From positions 2,937,312 to 3,001,311 of the forward strand of contig NZ_CP025025.1 in the NCBI RefSeq assembly GCF_002874535.1: a DNA stretch of 64,000 nucleotides, written 5' to 3'. This DNA comes from Mesobacillus jeotgali (GTDB lineage Bacteria > Bacillota > Bacilli > Bacillales > Cytobacillaceae). The translations under genes and the position numbers were made by a program. The notes beneath the pieces were generated by a model. That model ran no database searches and was not told the DNA's origin. It was given only the letters and a program-made list of their open reading frames with translations. Shown piece after piece: positions 8,179-18,372 of the stretch (positions are counted from its first letter, which is position 1; the number at the start of each line of letters is the position of its first letter).

Positions 8179-8727
8179 CTAAATTCTATCATCCCATATT
8201 CGATTTAGCATCGTTTTTTCACTGGTAACGACAAGTTCGAATACATCTGGATTCGTCATTTCCATCAGGCAGTCGTAACCGAAACTTTCATTGAAATACC
8301 GCATGAGCAATGTAGTCATGTTACCATGGCTGACTAGTAAAATGTGGTCATGTTCCGAACATAATAAATCCTCAATAAGTGATTTCGCACGATTCATCGC
8401 AGTTGAATGGGATTCCCCTCCTTCAAAAACAAGCTCAAAATCCTCGAAAGTTTGCTTTAGCTTATCACGCCAGTCCTCAAAATTGACCGTACTCAGCACT
8501 CTTTCTCCGAGTCTGTCATCTTCGAGAACTCTTATCCTCCTTGAATCAGAAAGAGGTTTGATTGTATCGACGGCTCTTTTAAAAGGGCTCGAATAGATGA
8601 GATCTATTTCTTTTCGTTTGAAAAAGTCAACTAGTGCCAGCGCCTGTTTCCTGCCGTGTTCAGTCAGCGGAGAGTCTACAGGCTGGCCAGCCGCACTTGC
8701 ATGACGTACAAGATAGATAGTTTTCAA
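8179..8727 (-). CDS. Histidine phosphatase family protein
   Basis: A 182-residue phosphoglycerate-mutase-like phosphatase. The N-terminal LVRHASA motif gives the catalytic Arg8-His9, SSPFKRAVDT the second conserved Arg, and LLVSHGNMTT the second catalytic His. Acts through a phosphohistidine intermediate; the substrate cannot be told from sequence, as members include small-molecule phosphatases and mutases. It ends the transcript that starts with rnz, 16 bases downstream of the rnz stop, and may be co-transcribed with it. Confidence 0.85.
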   Translation of the reverse strand: MKTIYLVRHASAAGQPVDSPLTEHGRKQALALVDFFKRKEIDLIYSSPFKRAVDTIKPLSDSRRIRVLEDDRLGERVLSTVNFEDWRDKLKQTFEDFELVFEGGESHSTAMNRAKSLIEDLLCSEHDHILLVSHGNMTTLLMRYFNESFGYDCLMEMTNPDVFELVVTSEKTMLNRIWDDRI

Positions 8728-8743
8728 TCAAAACACCCCTTTA

Positions 8744-9673
8744 TCAGTCATGTTCATAAGGTACGGTAATTTCCATAAAATCTTCTGAGACAACAGTGTT
8801 GGCAAACAATGTTCGTGCTTCCTTTTCAAGCTCCTTCCAGTCATTGCGGTCATACCTGGAGCTAATATGGGTCAGGCACAGTTTTTTCACACCAGCATTC
8901 AAGGCTGTTTCTGCGGCCTGCAGAGTAGTTGAATGGAAATACTCATAGGCAAGTGTACCTTCATCTGCTGAAAAAGTTGCTTCGTGGACGAGAAGATCTG
9001 CATTTTGTGCAAGCACTTGAGCATTTGGACAAACCCTTGTGTCACCCAAAATCGTGACAATCCTTCCTTTTTGCGGCGGACCGACAAATGCAGCAGGATC
9101 GATGACCGTTCCGTCGTCCAATATGACTTCTTCCCCGTTCTTGATTTTCCTGTAGTCAGGACCGGGCTTCACCCCTGCACTTTGAAGCTTGTCGGCGAGA
9201 AGCGTTCCTGGACGGTCCTTTTCCTTTACTCTGTACCCATATGAGGGAATTCCATGCTCTAACAGTCGTGCTTCAACGATAAACTGCTCATCTTCAAAGA
9301 TGATTCCTTCCTGCAGCTCGATGATTTCAATCGGATATTTCAAGTAGGATTTACTAATTCTCAAAGATACCTCGATATACTCTTTAATTCCGGGAGGCCC
9401 ATAAACCGTAACCATCGACTCTCCTCCCTGGAAGGAACGGCTCGACAGCAACCCAGGCAAACCATATAAATGGTCTCCGTGCAGGTGGGTAATGAAGATT
9501 TTTTCAATCCTCCTCGGCTTGATACTTGTATGTAGAATTTGATGCTGGGTTGCTTCTCCACAGTCAAACAGCCAAACAGTTCCCCGCTCCTCCAGCAATT
9601 TCAGTGCGATTGAGGTCACATTCCTCAGCTTGGCTGGGACGCCTGCCCCTGTTCCAAGAAAAAAAACATCCAT
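8744..9673 (-). CDS. rnz: Ribonuclease Z
   Basis: tRNase Z, the zinc endonuclease that trims the 3' end of tRNA precursors lacking an encoded CCA. The protein has 309 residues. The metal motif is His63-x-His65-x-Asp67-His68 in THLHGDH, in register with the B. subtilis enzyme. Further motifs are [16 protein letters not shown], the late HEATF and THISSRY. The ATG at 9673 follows GGGAGGGTG; the longer frame to 9712 would add residues absent from the family. Neighbour zwf is divergent, as in B. subtilis. Confidence 0.96.
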   Translation of the reverse strand: MDVFFLGTGAGVPAKLRNVTSIALKLLEERGTVWLFDCGEATQHQILHTSIKPRRIEKIFITHLHGDHLYGLPGLLSSRSFQGGESMVTVYGPPGIKEYIEVSLRISKSYLKYPIEIIELQEGIIFEDEQFIVEARLLEHGIPSYGYRVKEKDRPGTLLADKLQSAGVKPGPDYRKIKNGEEVILDDGTVIDPAAFVGPPQKGRIVTILGDTRVCPNAQVLAQNADLLVHEATFSADEGTLAYEYFHSTTLQAAETALNAGVKKLCLTHISSRYDRNDWKELEKEARTLFANTVVSEDFMEITVPYEHD

Positions 9674-9837
9674 AATCCTGACACCCTCCCGTACAAAATG
9701 CCTGTGATCCATACAGACAGATATTATTCATTTCAATATATCACAACTGTCATTATTCAACTAAACCAAACGCTGGATTTAACCCTTGCGGGGATAGTTC
9801 CATACAATTGGAAGAAAACTAAGTACAGTTTAAACAG

Positions 9838-9866
9838 TTGCTAATTGTTCTAGAAAGGGATAAAAT
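9838..9866 (+). promoter_or_regulatory. Probable promoter of zwf
   Basis: TTGCTA (9838-9843) and TAAAAT (9861-9866) with a 17-base spacer, 65 bases ahead of the zwf start, in the divergent rnz-zwf gap. Confidence 0.5.
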
Positions 9867-9930
9867 TTTGTATTTGTAGAGTGTTTTTTATACATACTTT
9901 TAAATTCACATAAAAGAGAGGTTCTATATT

Positions 9931-11430
9931 GTGGCACAAACCGAAAAACCAACAGCTTTAATCATGATCTTCGGGGCTACGGGAGACCTGGCAAACCGTA
10001 AATTGTTTCCTTCCCTCTATAATTTGTTTGAAAAAGGAAAACTGGACAAATTCGCGGTCGTCGGTGTTGCCCGTCGTTCGCTTTCAAATGAAGAATTCCA
10101 GCTGAAGGTAAAAGAATCTGTGAAGGAAAATGGGGAGACAGAAGCTGACATCGACGAATTCGTTTCCAAGTTCTACTATCATTCCCATGACGTTACTGAT
10201 TCAAGTTCTTATCTCGCTCTTGGAAAGCTTGCAGAAGAGTTGGACAGCCACTATGGACTTAATGGCAATAGAATTTTCTACCTGGCAATGGCACCGGAAT
10301 TTTTCGGAACGATTGCTGAACATTTAAAGAAGGATAAGCTTACTGACGTATCCGGGTTTAAACGCCTTGTCATCGAAAAGCCTTTCGGGCATGATCTTGA
10401 GTCAGCAAAAGTGTTGAACAAGCAAATTCGCAAAGCTTTTTCTGAAGATGAAATCTATCGGATTGATCATTATCTTGGAAAGGAAATGGTTCAAAACATT
10501 GAGGTAATTCGTTTCGCGAATGCGATGTTCGAACCACTCTGGAATAACCGTTACATTTCCAACATCCAGGTAACATCAAGCGAAACACTTGGAGTCGAAG
10601 AACGCGGACGATATTACGAGAAAAGCGGCGCTCTAAGGGATATGGTTCAGAACCATATGCTGCAGATGGTTTCTTTGCTTGCGATGGAACCGCCTATCAA
10701 GCTGACCACAGATGAAATCCGTTCAGAAAAAGTACGAGTGTTCCGTGCTCTCCGTCCTATAAAAGGCGAGGAAGTCAATGACTATTTTGTTCGAGGCCAA
10801 TATGATAAAGGCAGCATGAATGAAACAGACGTCCCTGCATACCGCCAGGAGGAAATGGTCAACCCTGAATCGAATACGGAGACTTTTGTCGCTGGTAAGC
10901 TGATGATTGATAATTTCCGCTGGGCTGGAGTTCCTTTCTATATCCGTACAGGAAAAAGAATGAAGGCCAAGTCAACTAAAATTGTGATCCAATTCAAAGA
11001 TATTCCGATGGATTTGTATTACCAGCCGGAGAAAACGGTGAAACCAAATCTTCTTGTCATTCATATCCAGCCTGAAGAAGGAATCACGCTTCACTTAAAC
11101 GCCAAGAAATCCGGCCAGGGTACTGACGCTACACCTGTAAAATTGAATTATGCCAATAAAGGAATCGATGGGCTGAACACACCGGAAGCATATGAAAAAC
11201 TCCTATTCGATTCATTGCGTGGCGATGCTACAAACTTCACGCATTGGGATGAAGTCGCATTATCATGGAGCTTTGTTGATAATATTTCAGAAGTCTGGGA
11301 AAACACAAAGGAACCGTCATTCCCGAACTATGCATCCGGCTCCATGGGTCCTGACGCAGCAGACAAGCTGCTAGAGCAAGATGGATTCTTCTGGTGGCCA
11401 CTTACTGAAATCGATGTAGAAAAATGTTAA
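9931..11430 (+). CDS. zwf: Glucose-6-phosphate 1-dehydrogenase
   Basis: First enzyme of the oxidative pentose phosphate pathway, oxidising glucose 6-phosphate with NADP+. 499 residues, close to the family length. The nucleotide-binding motif FGATGDLANRKLFPSLY is at about 14-30, and the active-site IDHYLGKEMVQN segment is intact. GTG start at 9931, preceded by GAGAGG. Ends at a strong terminator shared with the convergent Zn-ribbon gene. gndA, the third enzyme of the same pathway, lies 2.1 kb downstream on the other strand; no 6-phosphogluconolactonase gene is visible in between. Confidence 0.97.
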   Translation: MAQTEKPTALIMIFGATGDLANRKLFPSLYNLFEKGKLDKFAVVGVARRSLSNEEFQLKVKESVKENGETEADIDEFVSKFYYHSHDVTDSSSYLALGKLAEELDSHYGLNGNRIFYLAMAPEFFGTIAEHLKKDKLTDVSGFKRLVIEKPFGHDLESAKVLNKQIRKAFSEDEIYRIDHYLGKEMVQNIEVIRFANAMFEPLWNNRYISNIQVTSSETLGVEERGRYYEKSGALRDMVQNHMLQMVSLLAMEPPIKLTTDEIRSEKVRVFRALRPIKGEEVNDYFVRGQYDKGSMNETDVPAYRQEEMVNPESNTETFVAGKLMIDNFRWAGVPFYIRTGKRMKAKSTKIVIQFKDIPMDLYYQPEKTVKPNLLVIHIQPEEGITLHLNAKKSGQGTDATPVKLNYANKGIDGLNTPEAYEKLLFDSLRGDATNFTHWDEVALSWSFVDNISEVWENTKEPSFPNYASGSMGPDAADKLLEQDGFFWWPLTEIDVEKC

Positions 11431-11440
11431 TAGAACAGAA

Positions 11441-11472
11441 ATCCCGCCCTGGCAACAGGCGGGATTTTTTTG
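11441..11472 (+). terminator. Terminator of zwf
   Basis: ATCCCGCC (11441-11448) pairs with GGCGGGAT (11458-11465) and is followed by seven T, ten bases after the zwf stop. Confidence 0.9.
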
Positions 11473-11473
11473 T

Positions 11474-11677
11474 TCATCCGAAGAACAAATCAAGGATATT
11501 AGAACCTGCTGATGCATCTTTATTGTAAAACTCCGAGTATCCGCAATTCTTGCAGTAAACGACGGTGAATTGGTTATTCTGGATATCAAACATCTTGGAC
11601 AAGCCCGTTCCTGTCATTGCAACATCCTTCTGCCCTGCATCTGTACTACCGCATTTAATACAACCATTTCCGTTCAT
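11474..11677 (-). CDS. Zinc-ribbon domain protein
   Basis: A 67-residue protein with two CxxC knuckles (CIKCGS near the start and CKNCGY near 42-45), as in the small 'nucleic-acid-binding, Zn-ribbon' family common in Bacillaceae. A GGAG-type ribosome site precedes the ATG at 11677. It is convergent with zwf. No specific partner is known; nucleic-acid binding is only a family-level suggestion. Confidence 0.8.
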   Translation of the reverse strand: MNGNGCIKCGSTDAGQKDVAMTGTGLSKMFDIQNNQFTVVYCKNCGYSEFYNKDASAGSNILDLFFG

Positions 11678-11893
11678 CTATTCCATCTCCTTTTTTTTAC
11701 TATGGTACATTTACGATTCAGGTAAAAATCGGTTTCACTTTTTTGCTGTTATGAGGAGTTCTAAATTGGACTGTATCAAAACTCGTCATACCTCAGTTTG
11801 TGCAAGCAGCCAAGTTTACGAAAAGATCCTACATAAAAGAAACCTAAAAGGGATAACTTATGTTTGTTCTATTTTCAGACTAGAGGTGGAAGC

Positions 11894-12628
11894 ATGGAGT
11901 GGTTTGGACACAGCAATAAAGCTTTCGATTTCGATATGTTTTCTGCGAGTCATTATACAATATTGGTTATCTGTGTTTTGGTTAATACTTTCATTTTCGC
12001 TAACCGAAAAAAATTAAATGATGAAAGATGGAGGAAAGCAGAGCTGGGAACTGCCCTGTCATTAATCTTGATTGAGATCACCAATCATTTATGGATGTAC
12101 AAGCATGCTGTCTGGAAATTAGGGCGTTCGATGCCATTGGAATTATGTAATATAGGACTTCTATTAGCAATTGGTTTATTGCTGACCAGGAAGAAAATAT
12201 TATTTGAGCTTTTATTTTTCATTGCTTTATTAGGGGCAACACAAGCCATAATAACACCTGCATTAACCTATGATTTTCCTCATTTCCGCTTTTTTCATTT
12301 TTTCTATGCCCACATGATGATTATATGGGTGACCCTTTACTTCCTATGGGCAAAAGGTTATTATCCAACCTTCAGTTCGGTCATAAAAGTTGTTTTCTTT
12401 ATCAACCTGTTGCTGCCGGCGATTCTGGTCATTAACAAGACTGCTGATGGGAATTATTGGTTTTTACGTCATAAACCAAAAAGTCCAAGCTTCATGGATT
12501 TACTCGGGCCCTATCCATGGTACATTTTTTCTTTGGAGAGTTTACTTGTGTTATTAAGTTTGATTGCCTGGCTCTGCATGAGGACCTGGCTAAAAGGGGA
12601 GAAAAGATCTTCTTACTCGGAGTCATAG
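11894..12628 (+). CDS. TIGR02206-type integral membrane protein (YwaF-like)
   Basis: A 244-residue protein with about six or seven membrane helices, resembling YwaF-type proteins of the TIGR02206 family, whose role is unknown. An FDFDMFSASHY segment near the start and the aromatic HFRFFHFFYAHMM stretch in the middle fit that family. ATG 11894 is chosen because AGAGGTGG stands just before it; the frame opens 30 bases earlier without a ribosome site. Single-gene unit. Confidence 0.75.
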   Translation: MEWFGHSNKAFDFDMFSASHYTILVICVLVNTFIFANRKKLNDERWRKAELGTALSLILIEITNHLWMYKHAVWKLGRSMPLELCNIGLLLAIGLLLTRKKILFELLFFIALLGATQAIITPALTYDFPHFRFFHFFYAHMMIIWVTLYFLWAKGYYPTFSSVIKVVFFINLLLPAILVINKTADGNYWFLRHKPKSPSFMDLLGPYPWYIFSLESLLVLLSLIAWLCMRTWLKGEKRSSYSES

Positions 12629-12647
12629 TGAATTTAGTGTTTTTTCC

Positions 12648-12680
12648 TTTAAAAATAGCTTGCGGAAGAATCCGCAAGCC
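12648..12680 (-). terminator. Terminator of the carboxylesterase gene
   Basis: GCTTGCGGA (12658-12666) pairs with TCCGCAAGC (12671-12679). On the minus strand the stem is followed by TATTTTTAAA, 18 bases past the esterase stop. Confidence 0.8.
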
Positions 12681-12697
12681 AAGAGGAAATTCACATA

Positions 12698-13441
12698 TCA
12701 CGTGTTTCTTTTAATAAATTCAAGCGTTTTATCAATGATCATTTGCTGGTCGTTGTCCAGGGTAGCAACGTGGTAGCTTTCTTTCATATGATGGATTGTT
12801 TTTGTTTCTGAGCTGATTCGATCGTAAATGGTTTGTGAATTATCAGGCGGGACAACATGGTCTTCGTCTGAAACAAATATTAAGGCTGGACAAGAAACCT
12901 TCGGAAGTGCTTCTTTTACAGTTTTCATAAATGGCAATATTTCTTTAATGGATTGAACCGGGGTTTTTTCGTAAGCAAGCTCCGTTACTCCTGGCTTCTT
13001 GATGTCAGAACCAATAGCGTCCAGGAATCTTGTTCCTTCTAGCTGGAGAACTGGCTCCATTGCTGGTATTTCAATAGCCGCATTTATCAGGACAATCCCT
13101 CTGATTTCTGGATGTTTTTCAGCCATATACAAGGTCAGCGTTCCGCCCATTGACAGGCCAGTCACAAAAATCGTATCACAACGCTCTTTTAACCATTGAA
13201 ATCCTTCCTCTACCGATGCGATCCAATCTTGATATGTTGTTTGTTCAATGTCTTCATGATGGGTACCATGACCTTTCAATCGCGGTCCGCAAACGGTATA
13301 ACCCGCAGCAGCATATGCCTCGCCCAGCGGCCGCATACTCTGTGTAGAGCCGGTAAAACCATGGGATACTAATATACCTATAGAATTCCCTTCGAAATAA
13401 AACGGTTCTGCACCTTCAAGAACTGGATAGTCTTCTGCCAT
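12698..13441 (-). CDS. Alpha/beta-hydrolase carboxylesterase (Est30-like)
   Basis: A 247-residue serine esterase resembling the thermophilic Bacillaceae carboxylesterase Est30 (about 248 residues). Oxyanion-hole segment SHGFTGS at about 26-32, nucleophile elbow GLSMGG with Ser97, acid residue in VSDEDHVVP, and catalytic His in ESYHVATLD. ATG 13441 is preferred over 13447 or 13471 because GGAGGG lies seven bases before it. Natural substrate unknown; short-chain acyl esters are typical. Single-gene unit with its own terminator. Confidence 0.9.
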   Translation of the reverse strand: MAEDYPVLEGAEPFYFEGNSIGILVSHGFTGSTQSMRPLGEAYAAAGYTVCGPRLKGHGTHHEDIEQTTYQDWIASVEEGFQWLKERCDTIFVTGLSMGGTLTLYMAEKHPEIRGIVLINAAIEIPAMEPVLQLEGTRFLDAIGSDIKKPGVTELAYEKTPVQSIKEILPFMKTVKEALPKVSCPALIFVSDEDHVVPPDNSQTIYDRISSETKTIHHMKESYHVATLDNDQQMIIDKTLEFIKRNT

Positions 13442-13524
13442 ACACATTCCCTCCAATCTTAAATACCACATTAAAAGGTTTCGACTGTCTCTTTTGAAAA
13501 ACCTCCCTGTGTGAATAAATTTTT

Positions 13525-13564
13525 ATAATAGAAAAAAACACAGCGAACGTTGAATTCGCTGTGC
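13525..13564 (-). terminator. Terminator of gndA
   Basis: CACAGCGAA (13539-13547) pairs with TTCGCTGTG (13555-13563). On the minus strand seven T follow the stem, just after the gndA stop. Confidence 0.9.
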
Positions 13565-13571
13565 TGCTTAC

Positions 13572-14981
13572 TTATTCCATCCATTCAGTGTGGAAGATTC
13601 CTTCTTTATCGATGCGCTGATATGTGTGGGCGCCGAAATAATCACGCTGGGCCTGAATCAGATTGGCCGGCAGTGTTTCTGTTCTATAGCTGTCAAAGTA
13701 TGAAAGTGCAGCAGAGAAGCTTGGCACTGGAATTCCGTTCATAACAGCGGCAGAGATAATTTCACGTAACGACTGCTGATAGCTATCTGCAATTCCCTTG
13801 AAATATGGATCAAGCAGCAGGTTTTTCAGAGCCGGGTCGCGGTCGTATGCTTCTTTGATTTTTTGCAGGAACTGCGCTCTTATAATGCAGCCTCCACGGA
13901 AAATCATTGCGATATCGCCATAGCTTAAATCCCATCCATACTCCTCGGATGCCGCCCTCATTTGCGCGAACCCCTGTGCGTAAGAACAAATTTTGCTCAA
14001 GTAAAGAGCCTTGCGGATTGATTCAATGAATGCCTCACGGTCACCAGTGAATGGCTTTGATTCAGGTCCGGAGAGGACTTTACTCGCTTCCAAACGCTCT
14101 TGCTTCATAGCGGAGATAAAGCGGGCGAAAACCGATTCTGTGATGATTGGCAGCGGCACTCCAAGATCAAGCGCACTCTGGCTTGTCCATTTACCAGTAC
14201 CCTTTTGACCAGCGGTATCAAGTATCATATCAACAAGCGGCTTACCAGTCTCGTCATCCTTCTTTGTAAAAATATCAGCCGTTATTTCAATCAAATAACT
14301 GTCAAGCTCGCCTTTGTTCCATTCAGCAAACACTTCATGAAGCTCTTGGGCACTTAATCCAAGAACATGCTTTAACATGAAATAGGATTCAGAAATCAAC
14401 TGCATGTCACCGTATTCGATTCCGTTGTGAACCATTTTTACATAATGGCCTGCTCCATCCGGCCCAATGTAAGTCGTGCAAGCTTCCCCGTTAACCTTTG
14501 CAGATATATCCTGGAAAATCGGTGCAACCAGGTCATACGCTTCCTTTTGTCCTCCTGGCATGATAGAAGGCCCGTGAAGTGCCCCTTCCTCCCCGCCAGA
14601 TACACCTGTACCGATGAAGTGGAATCCAAGCTCGCTCAATTCCTTGTTTCGGCGCTGAGTATCAGCAAAATATGTATTGCCACCGTCAATGATGATATCG
14701 CCCCTATCCAGATGAGGCTTTAATTGCTCGATTGTCGCGTCTGTCGCTGCGCCAGCTTTAACCATCAGCAGGATCTTCCGCGGTTTTTCAAGGGATTGAA
14801 CAAACTCCTCAACAGTAAAAGTTCCGACGATATTCTTGCCTTTCGTTTCCTCAAGCATTTCATCAGTCTTTTCCCTTGAGCGGTTATATACGGATACAGA
14901 ATAACCTCTGCTTTCGATATTCATCGCCAGGTTTTTACCCATGACAGCGAGACCAATGACACCGATTTGCTGTTTTGACAT
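13572..14981 (-). CDS. gndA: 6-phosphogluconate dehydrogenase (NADP+, decarboxylating)
   Basis: Converts 6-phosphogluconate to ribulose 5-phosphate with NADPH formation. 469 residues, the same as B. subtilis GndA. The N-terminal [10 protein letters not shown] dinucleotide motif is followed by YNRSREKT, whose Asn-Arg-Ser is the usual NADP+-selecting pattern. The family signature HNGIEYGD and the catalytic Lys of [10 protein letters not shown] are present. ATG 14981 follows AAAGGAGG. Functionally paired with zwf. Confidence 0.96.
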   Translation of the reverse strand: MSKQQIGVIGLAVMGKNLAMNIESRGYSVSVYNRSREKTDEMLEETKGKNIVGTFTVEEFVQSLEKPRKILLMVKAGAATDATIEQLKPHLDRGDIIIDGGNTYFADTQRRNKELSELGFHFIGTGVSGGEEGALHGPSIMPGGQKEAYDLVAPIFQDISAKVNGEACTTYIGPDGAGHYVKMVHNGIEYGDMQLISESYFMLKHVLGLSAQELHEVFAEWNKGELDSYLIEITADIFTKKDDETGKPLVDMILDTAGQKGTGKWTSQSALDLGVPLPIITESVFARFISAMKQERLEASKVLSGPESKPFTGDREAFIESIRKALYLSKICSYAQGFAQMRAASEEYGWDLSYGDIAMIFRGGCIIRAQFLQKIKEAYDRDPALKNLLLDPYFKGIADSYQQSLREIISAAVMNGIPVPSFSAALSYFDSYRTETLPANLIQAQRDYFGAHTYQRIDKEGIFHTEWME

Positions 14982-15113
14982 ATTTCTGCTTCCTCCTTTA
15001 TGAAAACTGTTTTTTAAATCATACAAACTAATTTAACAATGTACAAATGAGGTTGCAAACAATCTGGTTTGTTCCTCTTTATTTTGACTTAGGCTGGAGC
15101 TGATGAACCTCCA

Positions 15114-16406
15114 TTAAAAATCTTTTTTCTCACTTTCATTCCTTCTTCTGCGGTCCTGCAGGAAATCCTTATTAAAACTCGTCCCTGCCCCCGTATTCTC
15201 CTTAGTCGGAGACTTTTTCACCTGTGAGCCAGCACTCTCAATGATATTTTTGCCATATTTCTCACGTAACTGACTCATCGTATTGATCAGAGGTTCCTTT
15301 TTCGCATCCTGCTCATAAGAGAATAGGTCGAGCTGCTTGACGGCTTTGTCCACTTCAAGCAAGTCGGTGCCCGTAATCCCTAGCAGCCGGATAGGGTCTC
15401 CATTCCAGTGCTTCAGAAAAAGCGTTTTTGCTGCTGCCGCTATTTCATCCTGCTTCGATACAGGATTCTGCAGTTTCTGGCTGCGGGTGATCGTTTTTCT
15501 GTCCTTGAATCGGATCATCAGACTGATGGTAGTGGCGACAGCTTCCTTCCTTTTCATTCTCGCAGCTACTTGCTCCGATAATCTTTCAAGAACCTTCAGG
15601 AGCTCGTGCTGATTTGAAATATCACGTGGCAGCGTAGTCGAATTGCCGATACTTTTAAAATCGTACACAGAATCCGGATCAACCTGGCGATTGTCCTGGC
15701 CATTTGCTCTTTCTTTCAATCTTAAACCATTGATGCCCAGCAGTCCTTTTAACTGAATTTCATTTGCCGCCGCCAAACCGCCAATTGTGTCAATTCCAAT
15801 ACTTTTTAGTTTGTCCGCTGTTTTTGTTCCTACTCCATGCATTTCCCCAACCTCAAGCGGCCAGAGGACTTTGAGAATGTCACGCTTTCTTAAAACGGTA
15901 ATACCCATTGGCTTCTTCATATCCGAAGCCGTTTTCGCCAGGAACTTATTCGGTGCAATCCCTATGCTGCAAGGCAAATCAAGTTGTTCAAAAATTCTTT
16001 TTTGGATGCTTTCTGCGATTTCCATAGGCGCTCCGATGTCTGAGCATTCTGTTATATCCATATATCCTTCATCAATTGAAACGGGTTCCACTAACTCTGT
16101 GTACTGGCGCAAAATATCGAACATAGCAGCGGATGCTGTACGGTATCTCTCAAAATTCGGTTTTTTTATGATTAAATCCGGGCAAAGCTTCTTGGCTTCC
16201 CATAAAGGCATCGTTGTCCGGACGCCAAATTTCCTCGCTTCATAGCTGCAAGTGACAATGATTCCGCGTCGTTCTTCTGGATTGCCGGCAATCGCCAGTG
16301 GCTTACCCTTCAAATCAGAGTCGTAAGCCATTTCTACTGAAGCATAGAAGCTGTTCATATCAACATGCAAAATGACTCTGCCCTTTTTCGGATACATTTC
16401 TTTCAT
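15114..16406 (-). CDS. dinB: DNA polymerase IV (Y-family, PolY1-like)
   Basis: Translesion DNA polymerase of the DinB branch. 430 residues. Catalytic acidic residues lie in HVDMNSFYASVE near the N-terminus and in SIDEGYMD. The little-finger domain follows, and the C-terminus carries an extension with QLDLFSYEQ, a clamp-binding-like QLxLF motif. The B. subtilis homologue PolY1 lies at the same map position. Start ATG 16406 (GGGAAGTG upstream) or the GTG two codons earlier. Not obviously in an operon. Confidence 0.92.
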   Translation of the reverse strand: MKEMYPKKGRVILHVDMNSFYASVEMAYDSDLKGKPLAIAGNPEERRGIIVTCSYEARKFGVRTTMPLWEAKKLCPDLIIKKPNFERYRTASAAMFDILRQYTELVEPVSIDEGYMDITECSDIGAPMEIAESIQKRIFEQLDLPCSIGIAPNKFLAKTASDMKKPMGITVLRKRDILKVLWPLEVGEMHGVGTKTADKLKSIGIDTIGGLAAANEIQLKGLLGINGLRLKERANGQDNRQVDPDSVYDFKSIGNSTTLPRDISNQHELLKVLERLSEQVAARMKRKEAVATTISLMIRFKDRKTITRSQKLQNPVSKQDEIAAAAKTLFLKHWNGDPIRLLGITGTDLLEVDKAVKQLDLFSYEQDAKKEPLINTMSQLREKYGKNIIESAGSQVKKSPTKENTGAGTSFNKDFLQDRRRRNESEKKDF

Positions 16407-16533
16407 GATCACACTTCCCAAATATACGTTCCCTCTTAGTTTAACAAAAAAGAGGCTTTAATACTTGCGTAAAGACTGAATTATAGACAATGTTGAATTT
16501 ATGAACTTTATGTGAAGATATTGAATAATACTT

Positions 16534-16560
16534 TAAAGATATATTTAAAAAGGCCGATAT
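16534..16560 (+). promoter_or_regulatory. Sigma-D (motility) promoter of the chemoreceptor gene
   Basis: TAAA at 16534-16537, a 15-base spacer, then GCCGATAT at 16553-16560. This matches the sigma-D consensus and lies 38 bases before the chemoreceptor ATG, so the receptor should be expressed with flagella. Confidence 0.88.
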
Positions 16561-16597
16561 AAAGGTATATGACAGAGAAAAGACGGGGGAGTACGAA

Positions 16598-18310
16598 ATG
16601 CAACATTGGTCGATTGGCAGAAAATATGCAAGCGTTTTCGCATTCATTATGGTCATCTTCCTGACCAGCTTTATTTATTTATCAACGGTTTTATCCAATC
16701 TCCAAGGAGCGATTAATCTCGCTGAGGAGAAAAGTGATTATGCCATAATGATTAGTGAAATGGGATCTTCTTTCCGACAGAAATATATTATTATTACAGA
16801 TTACATAACAGAACCGAAGCCAGAGCTACTTGCGGCGTATGAAAAAGAGGCTGAACAATTTAGTGCTTCATCAAAAAAACTGCAAACATATGTAAAATCA
16901 GAAGAAGCAAAAACTTTACTTACTGCGATCATGAATATAGACCAGCATATGGATAAAGTGTGGGAAGAAGACATCTTGGAGACTGTCTCGGAATTCCAAC
17001 AGAACTTTGAACAAGTAGATATTTATACCCAGATCAGCTTGACGAACAAAGCTGAAACAATCCGTGATATGAACATTGAAAAGTTAAGTGCCATCAGGCT
17101 AACGATCCTTGATGACAGAACAAAAATCATGAAGGAAACCCATACTTCAATAGCTTCGATGATCAGAAACACTTTTATCCTTATCATATTTGCATTCATT
17201 ATTTCATCTGTATCCATGTACTTTGTATCACGCAACATTAGCAAGAACCTCAAAAATGTGGTTGCTTACTGCAAAAGACTCGCTAATGGTGAATTAAATG
17301 TTAAAGCATTGGAAGCAAAGAGTAAGGATGAAGTTGGACAAATTATTTTGGCAATGAACCAATTATCAGGAAACCTGAAAACTTCAATTTCAAATATCCT
17401 GTCCTCGTCCGACCAGGTAAATGAAATGTCACGGAACCTAAAACTCAATGCAGAAGCTACGACTGAGGCCAACAATGAAATTACAACATCGATCATGCAG
17501 GTGGCATCTTCATCTGACGAGCAAGTCAAGATATCAGAACGAACAAATGAAGCGGTAGAAAATGTCTCTTCACAATTAATTGAAGTTACCGGATCCTTAA
17601 AAGAGACACTTTATACAACCTCTAGTACAAAGGATAAAATCGAGGAAGGCAAAAAGTATGCGTTTAACGTGACTGAACAAATGGATCAAATCAATGGAAA
17701 AGTAGCCGAGTTAGCGAATGTGATTCATTCTCTGAAAAACAATTCTCAGGAAATCCATAGAATCATTGAAATCATTACCGATATTTCAAATCAAACCAAC
17801 TTACTCGCTTTGAATGCGGCAATTGAAGCAGCCAGGGCTGGTGAGCATGGAAAAGGGTTCGGGGTCGTCGCCCAGGAAGTCCGAAAACTCGCCGAACAAT
17901 CAGCTGGTGCGGCAGACAGTATCCGCACCATCCTTGAGCAGACCGGTAAAGAAACAAACCAGGCCGTAAGCGTCATGGATGAAAGCCAGTCAACCGTACT
18001 AAAAGGCAATGAGCTTGTGGAGAAAGTAGCCACAATTTTCGCGGAGATTGCCGAATCAATCGAGGAAGTAAGCTTAAAGGGCAACACGGTTAGCGATGCA
18101 GTCATCAATGCTAATGAAAAGATGGAATCAATGGCACAGTCTGCTAATGAAGTGATTACCGCTTCCTCAAGATCCGCGCTATTCCTCGAACAGGTAGCAG
18201 CAACGACAGAAGAACAGAATGCAACGATGCAGGAACTTTTGGAATCATCCAGCAAACTATCAAGCATGGCTGAGGACTTGAGAAAGTCATTCTCTAGTTT
18301 TAAGTTATAG
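16598..18310 (+). CDS. Methyl-accepting chemotaxis protein
   Basis: A 570-residue transmembrane chemoreceptor. TM1 lies at about 10-30, and a helical extracytoplasmic sensor of about 160 residues follows (four-helix-bundle type). TM2 is at about 191-210, then a HAMP linker and a long coiled-coil signalling domain. The kinase-contact hairpin tip ([20 protein letters not shown]) is intact. ATG 16598 has GGGGGA before it. The sigma-D promoter and terminator make it a single-gene unit, convergent with a cheW gene. Ligand unknown. Confidence 0.95.
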   Translation: MQHWSIGRKYASVFAFIMVIFLTSFIYLSTVLSNLQGAINLAEEKSDYAIMISEMGSSFRQKYIIITDYITEPKPELLAAYEKEAEQFSASSKKLQTYVKSEEAKTLLTAIMNIDQHMDKVWEEDILETVSEFQQNFEQVDIYTQISLTNKAETIRDMNIEKLSAIRLTILDDRTKIMKETHTSIASMIRNTFILIIFAFIISSVSMYFVSRNISKNLKNVVAYCKRLANGELNVKALEAKSKDEVGQIILAMNQLSGNLKTSISNILSSSDQVNEMSRNLKLNAEATTEANNEITTSIMQVASSSDEQVKISERTNEAVENVSSQLIEVTGSLKETLYTTSSTKDKIEEGKKYAFNVTEQMDQINGKVAELANVIHSLKNNSQEIHRIIEIITDISNQTNLLALNAAIEAARAGEHGKGFGVVAQEVRKLAEQSAGAADSIRTILEQTGKETNQAVSVMDESQSTVLKGNELVEKVATIFAEIAESIEEVSLKGNTVSDAVINANEKMESMAQSANEVITASSRSALFLEQVAATTEEQNATMQELLESSSKLSSMAEDLRKSFSSFKL

Positions 18311-18314
18311 ACAA

Positions 18315-18352
18315 AAACAGGCTGACCTAGGAGGGTCAGCTTGTTTTTTAAA
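18315..18352 (+). terminator. Terminator between the chemoreceptor gene and cheW
   Basis: The arms around GCTGACC (18321-18327) and GGTCAGC (18334-18340) extend to 12 pairs with one wobble and are followed by six T, five bases after the receptor stop. Confidence 0.88.
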
Positions 18353-18372
18353 ATTTTTTCCCGAAAACGGCT

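Noticed and set aside
16553-16560. Same sigma-D signal in front of the second chemoreceptor
   Set aside because: The best candidate upstream of 60916 is GCGAATAT, without TAAA at the right distance, so no sigma-D promoter is claimed there.
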